From a virus: DNA of 28,241 nucleotides. Below are positions 23,491 through 28,241 of the stretch, piece after piece. Position 1 is the stretch's first letter; each line of letters begins with the position of its first letter. The position numbers were made by a program, and so were the translations under genes. Where the stretch lies: positions 1-28,241 of the IMG/VR virus record IMGVR_UViG_3300030109_005307. The stretch is one strand, 5' to 3'. The notes beneath the pieces are model-generated. The model searched no databases and was not told where the DNA came from. It saw nothing but the letters and a program-made list of their open reading frames with translations.

Positions 23491-23713
23491 TTATAACCTC
23501 TTTATTATCCTTTCCAAAGAAGTATTTGTCTAATATTTCTAACTTATCATCATACTCCGCAATTATACCAATCTCCTTTTCTATAGTTTCCAATATATCA
23601 GGATGTTCAGCAACGCCGACTGTATTGTTCAATAGATTTTCTACATTGATTCTGTGTTTCTCAATATGTGCTTGAAAGTGTAATCTGCTAGCCTTCAGTA
23701 TTTGTTTTCTCAT
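23483..23713 (-). CDS. 76-residue helical protein, function unknown
   Basis: A short, acidic, mostly helical protein (MRKQILKASRLHFQAHIEKH... followed by ILETIEKEIGIIAEYDDKLEILDKYF). The heptad-like spacing of L, I and Y suggests a coiled coil or helical hairpin. Similar short proteins beginning with a QILKASRLHFQAHIEKHR-like stretch occur in marine T4-like phages, in my recollection, with no assigned role. GGGAG stands six bases before the ATG, coupled to the previous stop as ATGA. Confidence 0.65.
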   Translation of the reverse strand: MRKQILKASRLHFQAHIEKHRINVENLLNNTVGVAEHPDILETIEKEIGIIAEYDDKLEILDKYFFGKDNKEVING

Positions 23714-23898
23714 AGTGCACTCCCACTTGGTTTAAGGTTATCCCATTCGTTTATCTGTTTTCTAAATTCGTCATCGTGAACATACAAATCCATTGAACGA
23801 TTGATTAGTTTTTGTAAAGTAAAGTTATCATCTAAATTGCTTATTTTGAATTTTTTGTATAGATTATCTAATAACTTTACGGATGTTAGTTTTAACAT
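23710..23898 (-). CDS. Small ribbon-helix-helix-like protein
   Basis: The 62-residue product begins LKLTSVKLLDNLYKKF, a short strand followed by a helix, then a second helix (FTLQKLINRSMDLYVHDDEFRKQI), the plan of ribbon-helix-helix DNA-binding proteins that work as dimers. It has the most canonical Shine-Dalgarno in the window (GGAGGA at 23905-23910, seven bases before the ATG) and follows a 39-base gap, so it may be first in a transcription unit. A regulator of phage genes is plausible but not demonstrated. Confidence 0.55.
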   Translation of the reverse strand: MLKLTSVKLLDNLYKKFKISNLDDNFTLQKLINRSMDLYVHDDEFRKQINEWDNLKPSGSAL

Positions 23899-23937
23899 AA
23901 CATTTCCTCCGTATATATGTATATAAGTATATAAGAA
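23899..23937 (-). promoter_or_regulatory. Intergenic gap with canonical RBS and possible promoter
   Basis: A 39-base AT-rich spacer with repeated TATATA steps and GGAGGA at 23905-23910. A perfect TATAAT lies just upstream, overlapping the end of the SLOG gene on the minus strand (TGTATAAT), but no convincing -35 box is seen at 17 bases. A host sigma70-type promoter is possible; the AT bias makes the hexamer weak evidence. Confidence 0.3.
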
Positions 23938-24339
23938 CTAACTTATTATACAGTATTTTTTTTCTTTTTTTATCGCTTGTTTTAAAGCGCTTTCTGTTCC
24001 TTTGGATATGGTGTTTTTGGGTATGAAAGCAGCCATTACATCTGAATACTCTGCTATTTCTTTATTCCTATCATGATAATGCCATGCAGCATAGGGTCTT
24101 CCATACTTATAACTTTCAAGAACACAATGTTGATTGTAGGAATAATGAACAGGTGGAAACTCTGAGTATTTCACATCGAACTCTAAAGCATACTTCTTAG
24201 CATATCCATCTGCACCTTCTCTTTGTCCACCACTTACTATCTCTAAGTCTTTACCATACTTTTGCTTTAGTTTGAAGATAAACTCTTGTACACGTCTTTT
24301 GTTTGTATACTTTCTACTTCCTACTATTGCTACTCTCAT
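23938..24339 (-). CDS. SLOG-superfamily (DUF2493/YspA-like) nucleotide-binding protein
   Basis: From the ATG at 24339 the 133-residue protein begins MRVAIVGSRKYTNKRRVQEF and continues EIVSGGQREGADGYAKKYA, the two glycine-rich nucleotide-binding segments of the SLOG fold (VGSR and SGGxxGAD). PPVHYSYNQHC and FIPKNTISKGTESALKQA follow as in DUF2493. I chose this ATG because GAGGA stands seven bases before it; the longer frame reaches into the previous gene. SLOG proteins bind nucleotide-derived ligands and include cytokinin-producing and defence-signalling members. The role in phages is unknown. Confidence 0.8.
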   Translation of the reverse strand: MRVAIVGSRKYTNKRRVQEFIFKLKQKYGKDLEIVSGGQREGADGYAKKYALEFDVKYSEFPPVHYSYNQHCVLESYKYGRPYAAWHYHDRNKEIAEYSDVMAAFIPKNTISKGTESALKQAIKKEKKYCIIS

Positions 24340-24748
24340 AGTCATTCCTCTTTTGTTTCTTAGCTGGTTTCTCTGATGTACAAAATACAGCACATTTATG
24401 AAACTCATCTAATCCCTTTAATATGTATTCCTCACTACTATAAGTATATTGAAATCGAATCCTATCAGACAAGTCAATGTCTTTTCTATTAATAATATCA
24501 TACCATATAAAATCATTCTTTTTAAGTTTACTACCAACTTTTATTGTTGTTTTGAAATGTAATCTTTTTTCGTAATCTATCAAAAACCTCTTCAAATCTT
24601 CCGCTACTATAGAACCATCTTCATACCATAAAGTAAGATAGTATGTCACAGAATCTTTGTGAATCTCTTCTAATTTATTTATAACTTCTTTTTCATAAGG
24701 TTTATTAATAAAATCCGAAAGGTTTAATCTTAAAATTATTTTAACCAT
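24314..24748 (-). CDS. Unknown 144-residue protein
   Basis: No family recognised. The product starts with a strand (VKIILRLNLSDF), has a mixed alpha/beta middle (VTYYLTLWYEDGSIVAEDLKRFL and FIWYDIINRKDIDLSDRIRF) and a basic, low-complexity C-terminal tail (KPAKKQKRNDYESSNSRK). It lacks cysteine pairs or catalytic motifs. The ATG overlaps the nuclease stop as TAATG, with AGGAG upstream. Its place between the Cas4-like nuclease and the SLOG protein suggests a link to DNA metabolism, which is only guilt by association. Confidence 0.55.
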   Translation of the reverse strand: MVKIILRLNLSDFINKPYEKEVINKLEEIHKDSVTYYLTLWYEDGSIVAEDLKRFLIDYEKRLHFKTTIKVGSKLKKNDFIWYDIINRKDIDLSDRIRFQYTYSSEEYILKGLDEFHKCAVFCTSEKPAKKQKRNDYESSNSRK

Positions 24749-25623
24749 TACTTTACTCCTGCGTCACAAAATTCTGTTTGATTGAAATCGCAATATCTGC
24801 AATTCTTCTTAGATGCCACTTTACTATAAGTATGTTCGGTGTTATATTCTCCATTAGAATTAAAGCATTCTGTCATAAATTCATCTAATCTTTTTACTAC
24901 CTGATTGATAGATGGTTTACCATTTGCTGGCGCAAACTTCTGAACTCTCCTTTGTGGGAAGTCTAAGTTCTCATATAACTTTCGTTTGACAATAAAATAT
25001 TCTACCTCTATTCTATCCATTGGATGATTGAATTGCTTTGAGTAGAATTGTTTATACAATAAAAGTTGGTCTGTCTTATTCTTATCAGCCTTCATCCATT
25101 TGTTCCAACCCATAGTAGATGTTTTGATATCGTATATCTTTATCACATCTCTTACAGTATCTTTGATTACTACATCGATGTAACCGATAAACTTTATATT
25201 ATTAGGTAAATCATAATTTAATGGAACTTCTATACCAACTAATTCGTAACCTTTCTTACTGAAGTACTGAGCCCTTTTCTTTCTGATAAACTTTAGTATC
25301 TCTACACCATGCATATAGAACTCAACCATATCTTTTTCAGTACAGAACATCTCTCCACCATTGTTTTTTAATACATTTTCAAAGTTACGTTTCATTCTAG
25401 TTCGTAACATATCTTCTAATGGTAGAGCTTCAGCCATCTTTGCTGTGTCGTTGTACATCACTGTTAGAAAGGTCTGTATGACCTCATGCATCGATGTACC
25501 AAAGAGAGTATGTATATTATCTGAAAACTCTCTCTGCCCGTCTATGTATGCAGTTTTCCATCTATGTGGACATTGAGCCCACATTGAATATTGACTATAA
25601 CTTATTTTATTCAATCCATCCAC
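24748..25623 (-). CDS. PD-(D/E)XK nuclease, Cas4/RecB-like, with probable Fe-S cysteines
   Basis: The 291-residue protein follows the Cas4/AddB nuclease plan. The motif core is D150 in GYID (147-150) and D165-x-K167 in IYDIKTS (163-169), with H46 in GTSMHEV and QLLLYKQ after the core. Four cysteines (C18 in CPHRW, and C275, C278 and C286 in CRYCDFNQTEFC) sit where the iron-sulfur cluster of Cas4 and AddB is bound. It should cut or resect DNA ends in recombination or replication. The start is GTG at 25623 or, with AGGTGG at better spacing, TTG three codons later. Confidence 0.8.
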   Translation of the reverse strand: MDGLNKISYSQYSMWAQCPHRWKTAYIDGQREFSDNIHTLFGTSMHEVIQTFLTVMYNDTAKMAEALPLEDMLRTRMKRNFENVLKNNGGEMFCTEKDMVEFYMHGVEILKFIRKKRAQYFSKKGYELVGIEVPLNYDLPNNIKFIGYIDVVIKDTVRDVIKIYDIKTSTMGWNKWMKADKNKTDQLLLYKQFYSKQFNHPMDRIEVEYFIVKRKLYENLDFPQRRVQKFAPANGKPSINQVVKRLDEFMTECFNSNGEYNTEHTYSKVASKKNCRYCDFNQTEFCDAGVK

Positions 25624-25730
25624 CTACCGTGCTTTCTCAAATGCCAAAACCTATGTTTGAACATCTCCCATAGTAAACCAAACAAAGTATCTGATTCATA
25701 TATTCCAGCATTACATTCGTATTTATACAC
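25611..25730 (-). CDS. 39-residue conserved-looking small protein
   Basis: A GTG at 25730 overlaps the stop of the DUF1599 gene as TAGTG and opens a 39-codon frame ending at TGA 25611, inside the start of the nuclease gene. The product (MYKYECNAGIYESDTLFGLL... ending WHLRKHGRWMD) has clear amino-acid structure rather than random composition, and fills an otherwise empty 106-base gap. The arrangement of W, H and K resembles short ORFs I recall from marine T4-like phages. Function unknown. Confidence 0.55.
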   Translation of the reverse strand: MYKYECNAGIYESDTLFGLLWEMFKHRFWHLRKHGRWMD

Positions 25731-26119
25731 TACTTACCCCACTTACCATTCTTTACGATTGTAGCCATTATACCATAGTTAGATACATCTAAGTAAGCAT
25801 CTTCCATTGGTTCACCCTGCACTGCATTATCCCTACCACTCATCAATAAAGTCTTCAGTCTCTGTATCTTATCATTCATACGAAACCATAAACCAGTAAG
25901 TGACAGATGTACTTCTTCATCGGTTTGTAGTTGTGTTCCTACAGAAATATTACCAGGACCATAGTCATGTTGTTTTTTTAGAAACAATTCATATTGTTCC
26001 TGTTGTAACCTACGAAACTCAGCAGTCATCTCTGGCCACTCTTTCTCCATCTGTTTTACAATAGGATGAATATGTTCTGAATATTCTACTTTGTTTTTTG
26101 ATTCTTTTATATTACTCAT
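25730..26119 (-). CDS. DUF1599 protein (nucleotide modification associated domain 1)
   Basis: The 129-residue protein carries the DUF1599 signature: KKQHDYGPGNIS at 49-59, GLWFRMNDKIQRLK at 76-89 and a late D/E series (EPMEDAYLDVSNYG, 103-116). In the literature this domain is named nucleotide modification associated domain 1 because it accompanies DNA base hypermodification genes in phages. The all-alpha fold with conserved acids resembles MazG-like nucleotide pyrophosphatases. It follows two Mom-type genes here, which strengthens a base-modification role. The ATG has GGGGA upstream after a 36-base gap. Confidence 0.8.
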   Translation of the reverse strand: MSNIKESKNKVEYSEHIHPIVKQMEKEWPEMTAEFRRLQQEQYELFLKKQHDYGPGNISVGTQLQTDEEVHLSLTGLWFRMNDKIQRLKTLLMSGRDNAVQGEPMEDAYLDVSNYGIMATIVKNGKWGK

Positions 26120-26155
26120 TATAAATCCCCAATTTACAGTTAAATATACACATTT

Positions 26156-26752
26156 TTATGCATATGAGTCAAGCTTTTTTATAAAAATTATTTTCTTATT
26201 TTCACCAGTTGGTTTTACAAACATCTTATCTAAGTTGTCTTTATGCCATTTCATAGATACTGCTTTATGTTTAGGTAAACCAGCCGTTTCACCAATCTGT
26301 TTCCAATTATCTGCTTTGTATACAGCACCATTGTTACCACCAGCAACAAAAGTAATCAACCATCTCAAATCATCTCCATACTTTTTCTTCCATTCTATAG
26401 GCGCTTGTTTTCTAAGTTGTTTCAATATTTGTGTTCCTGCATTCTTAATATATGTAGTCATACAAAATCTCCAATTATTTCCAAACTCATTAAAACTATC
26501 TTTATACTCATCCTTCTTCATTTCGACATATCTTAGAATATCCTTTGGTGGTGGATAAACTGAAGAACCTATACCAATCATCCCAATCGGCTTTTCAAGC
26601 CCCAACACATTTGTATAATCTGAATGGTAAACTAACCAATCTATTCTTCTACCTACCGAATCGTTGGATGCTACATAACTATGGTGTTTTTCTATGATAC
26701 TTTTTACTGCCTGTTTCTGACTGTTGTCCTTTACCAATTCAATCTTTATCAT
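26156..26752 (-). CDS. Mom/DUF4338 (DruA)-like protein
   Basis: The 198-residue protein begins with a helix ending IIEKHHSY (19-26) and has NNWRFCMTTYIKN (92-104), an APIEWKKKYGD stretch, and TFVAGGNNGAVYKADNWKQIGETAG (134-158). The last stretch is the core signature shared by Mom-type and DUF4338 proteins (ETFVxxxxxxGxxYKAANWxxxGET). DUF4338 includes DruA of the Druantia defence system. It looks like a divergent partner of the Mom protein encoded directly upstream, sharing the EKHH block at the same position. Catalytic transfer to adenine is plausible; a defence or anti-defence function is the alternative. Confidence 0.65.
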   Translation of the reverse strand: MIKIELVKDNSQKQAVKSIIEKHHSYVASNDSVGRRIDWLVYHSDYTNVLGLEKPIGMIGIGSSVYPPPKDILRYVEMKKDEYKDSFNEFGNNWRFCMTTYIKNAGTQILKQLRKQAPIEWKKKYGDDLRWLITFVAGGNNGAVYKADNWKQIGETAGLPKHKAVSMKWHKDNLDKMFVKPTGENKKIIFIKKLDSYA

Positions 26753-27371
26753 TTAATTTTTTTATTTGTCTTTTGATTCTTTTGTTTAGATAGTATACAT
26801 AAATATGTTTGGGATTTGTCTTCTTCCAAAATATATTTTCGTCACCAGCTTTATATCTACGATTCAATTCTCTACCATATGGTCTCTTTATCTGATTAAG
26901 TGACCGACTATGTGTTTCTTTACCATCTACCATCAGTATTCTACCTTTAGCAGTTTCACCTAAGTAATCAAAGTTGGTAGCTTTGTAAATCACACCTGTA
27001 TGTCCGTGGTGTTGGTCAGCAAATGAAACTATAACTTCCATATCCGTATCTCTTTTTAGTAACTTAAATGTTTGTCCTATAAAATAACTTTCTGTATTCT
27101 TAGGCGTATCATCGATACAAACTAATCTTCTAAGTTCTAAACATTTCTCTGGATTGATAGGATTGTACTTAGCTGCTGTAGCAGGCATTGATGGATAAGC
27201 ATACATCATAGCTCCAATCATTTTTGGAATACCAAAGTTACCCTCTGTAAATAATCCATAGTGATATAGAGATTGGACACCATTTACATTATGTGAGTAA
27301 TGATGTTTCTCTATAAACTTTACTACTGACTTTCTAGGTATCTCCTCAACCGTAAAGTCTTTTACAGACAC
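26739..27371 (-). CDS. Mom-like DNA adenine hypermodification protein
   Basis: Mom of phage Mu converts adenine to N6-carbamoylmethyladenine, shielding DNA from restriction, and has a GNAT-like fold. This 210-residue homologue has FIEKHHYSH (19-27), MYAYP (56-60), the conserved CLELRRLVCIDDTPKNTESYFIG (77-99), and the hallmark SFADQHHGHTGVIYKATNFDYLG (116-138). The order and spacing match the family. The start is GTG at 27371, overlapping the clamp-loader stop as TAGTG. Unlike Mu, there is no com-like regulator next to it. It probably modifies phage DNA, with DUF1599 and the second Mom-like gene as helpers. Confidence 0.8.
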   Translation of the reverse strand: MSVKDFTVEEIPRKSVVKFIEKHHYSHNVNGVQSLYHYGLFTEGNFGIPKMIGAMMYAYPSMPATAAKYNPINPEKCLELRRLVCIDDTPKNTESYFIGQTFKLLKRDTDMEVIVSFADQHHGHTGVIYKATNFDYLGETAKGRILMVDGKETHSRSLNQIKRPYGRELNRRYKAGDENIFWKKTNPKHIYVYYLNKRIKRQIKKLNDKD

Positions 27372-27847
27372 TATATAAGACCAAGCTTTCTGACTTCTCT
27401 TTTTTCAACTCCATACTTAAACAAAACATCAGCTAGTTCAGCTTGACCACCCATAGATATATCATACATCTCCACAGCGTCATTAGCCTCTCTCATACTA
27501 CATTGTAAATGTTTAGCTACTATTTCATAAACCCATTTTGGATACTTCATTTTTTTATCTCCTTTAACATATCTTAGCCATTGTTTCTTCTTTGGTAAGA
27601 TGCTTGTATAAACTTTATATAACTCTTTTGGTTCTAATGGATACTTCTGCACCTCATTTACTAAGTCAATCCAATCTGATTTCATAGATAAGAATCTATT
27701 TACCATATAGTTTGACCAAGTCTTTTTATCTTCGTCTGAAATATCTTCCCAATAATTAGGATTTTGAACCGCTGTTACTTGATTTACGTGGTCGAATAGA
27801 CTTTTCTTTTTTACCAAAGATTTTTTCCCACTTTTTGTTCCACTCAT
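27371..27847 (-). CDS. Clamp-loader small subunit, gp62-like
   Basis: T4 gp62 joins gp44 to load the sliding clamp. The pattern SLFDHVNQVTAVQ...YWEDISDEDKKTWSNYMVNRFLSM (21-54) is the N-terminal signature of phage clamp-loader A subunits, PKKKQWLRYVKG continues it, and the C-terminal half is helical with a YGVEKREVRKLGLI end. Length (158, or about 147 if translation starts at a TTG ten codons in) fits the family. The N-terminal 30 codons overlap a second ORF (27756-27908). The large subunit and clamp genes are not in the window and probably lie beyond the right edge. Assignment is by remembered signature, not alignment. Confidence 0.7.
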   Translation of the reverse strand: MSGTKSGKKSLVKKKSLFDHVNQVTAVQNPNYWEDISDEDKKTWSNYMVNRFLSMKSDWIDLVNEVQKYPLEPKELYKVYTSILPKKKQWLRYVKGDKKMKYPKWVYEIVAKHLQCSMREANDAVEMYDISMGGQAELADVLFKYGVEKREVRKLGLI

Positions 27848-27908
27848 TTTGAGATATTCCTCTTCTTAGTTTATCACCTTTACCAGCACCAGTATCTTTT
27901 TTACTCAT
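27756..27908 (-). CDS. 50-residue basic ORF overlapping the clamp-loader subunit gene
   Basis: From an ATG at 27908 (overlapping the zinc-ribbon gene's TAA by eight bases) to TAA at 27756 a frame encodes a basic peptide starting MSKKDTGAGKGDKLRRGISQ and then NEWNKKWEKIFGKKEKSIRP. The GKGDK(L/P)R and (W/F)DxI(F)GKK elements resemble a small conserved ORF seen beside replication genes of T4-like phages. It overlaps the clamp-loader frame by 92 bases in another frame. It fills a gap that would otherwise be empty, and has a protein-like composition. Confidence 0.6.
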   Translation of the reverse strand: MSKKDTGAGKGDKLRRGISQNEWNKKWEKIFGKKEKSIRPRKSSNSGSKS

Positions 27909-28149
27909 TTCCTGTTGGCATTAACTTATCTGGAACTTTACCACAATTACCACAACTATATACCTGAATGGGCACCATAGCTTCTTGACCTGTTGGTGAT
28001 ACAATTGGTGATATTCTTCTTATGAAAAAGCATTGAATGAATGTAGCGTTACCACACTCATCACATACGATAGTTTCTGTATCGTTTATATCTATTTCTT
28101 GTTGTGGTTGTTTTGCGCCACCTATTGGTTTCATTGGTTTCGTACTCAT
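27901..28149 (-). CDS. Small zinc-ribbon protein
   Basis: An 82-residue protein with two CxxC pairs, C29/C32 (CDECGN) and C66/C69 (CGNCG), separated by a beta-rich stretch (FIQCFFIRRISPIVSPTG). This is a four-cysteine zinc ribbon, as used by small nucleic-acid-binding or transcription-related proteins. The first 20 residues are low complexity (basic, Gln/Pro-rich). The ATG has GGAG seven bases upstream and overlaps the previous stop as ATGA. It directly precedes replication genes; its precise role is unknown. Confidence 0.7.
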   Translation of the reverse strand: MSTKPMKPIGGAKQPQQEIDINDTETIVCDECGNATFIQCFFIRRISPIVSPTGQEAMVPIQVYSCGNCGKVPDKLMPTGNE

Positions 28150-28241
28150 TTTATCACTCCTAACAATTCTATTATCATAGCCATAGCATTTATCTCCTTA
28201 TCAACTACCTGACTATCCGATAACTGATACTTAGCGATTAT
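28146..28241 (-). CDS. C-terminal end of an unknown gene (cut by right edge)
   Basis: The frame is open from the right edge to a TGA at 28146, giving 31 residues that end INAMAMIIELLGVIK. Its stop overlaps the start of the zinc-ribbon gene as ATGA, the coupling used throughout the window, so it is probably the tail of a real gene. Too short for a family call. Confidence 0.5.
   Translation of the reverse strand: MIAKYQLSDSQVVDKEINAMAMIIELLGVIK

Noticed and set aside
26091-26558. 155-codon plus-strand frame opposite the DUF4338-like gene
   Set aside because: Its translation is hydrophobic, Phe/Leu/Ser-rich, typical of a frame opposite a Lys-rich gene, and the minus-strand gene has clear family motifs.

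Overview
This 28.2 kb window is very AT-rich and every supported gene lies on the minus strand, so transcription runs from the right edge to the left edge. Genes are packed end to end: most junctions overlap by 1 to about 30 bases (ATGA, TAATG, TTGA, GTGA) and the longest non-coding gaps are about 40 bases. Together with a probable T4-type clamp-loader small subunit, Mom-family DNA-modification proteins, a DUF1599 (nucleotide-modification-associated) protein, a Cas4/RecB-like nuclease and several tiny phage-style ORFs, this points to a large T4-like tailed phage, probably marine. The host cannot be read from the window. A bacterial surface-polysaccharide locus is the alternative for the left two thirds, but the right third is phage core.

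Right block (about 28.2 to 19.7 kb, transcribed first): a truncated unknown gene, a zinc-ribbon protein, a 50-residue basic ORF overlapping the clamp-loader subunit (gp62-like), a Mom-like protein, a second Mom/DUF4338-like protein, a DUF1599 protein, a 39-residue ORF, a PD-(D/E)XK nuclease with a four-cysteine cluster, an unknown protein, a SLOG/DUF2493 protein, a ribbon-helix-helix-like protein, a 76-residue helical protein, two large GT4-type glycosyltransferases separated by a 47-residue basic ORF, and two small unknown proteins.

Middle block (19.7 to 10.3 kb): glycosyltransferases (GT2, GT9-like, DUF616, GT-A), followed by a compact sugar-activation cassette: HAD phosphatase, a fusion of RpiB (sugar-phosphate isomerase) to an HldE-type nucleotidyltransferase, an HldE-type PfkB kinase, an AraD-like ribulose-5-phosphate 4-epimerase, a cupin, a TalC-type transaldolase and a GT9 heptosyltransferase-like enzyme. 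Step for step this resembles the ADP-heptose pathway, with the isomerase and phosphatase replaced by other families. I infer that it makes a nucleotide-activated sugar from pentose-phosphate intermediates.

Left block (11.7 kb to the left edge): sugar decoration and deoxysugar enzymes: a GT-A protein, methyltransferases (MycE-like, FkbM, a C-methyltransferase and a further class I enzyme), a NodU-type carbamoyltransferase, a DUF5672 protein, two Fe(II)/2-oxoglutarate oxygenases, an RmlC-like cupin, an FdtA-type ketoisomerase, an SDR reductase, a sulfotransferase, a small nucleotidyltransferase, a pyruvate-kinase-like mini TIM barrel and a DegT aminotransferase. No RmlA/RmlB, integrase, transposase, tRNA or CRISPR was seen. 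The overall picture is a phage carrying its own long glycan synthesis and decoration operon downstream of replication and DNA-modification genes. The glycan's destination (virion, phage DNA or host envelope) is not decided by the sequence.
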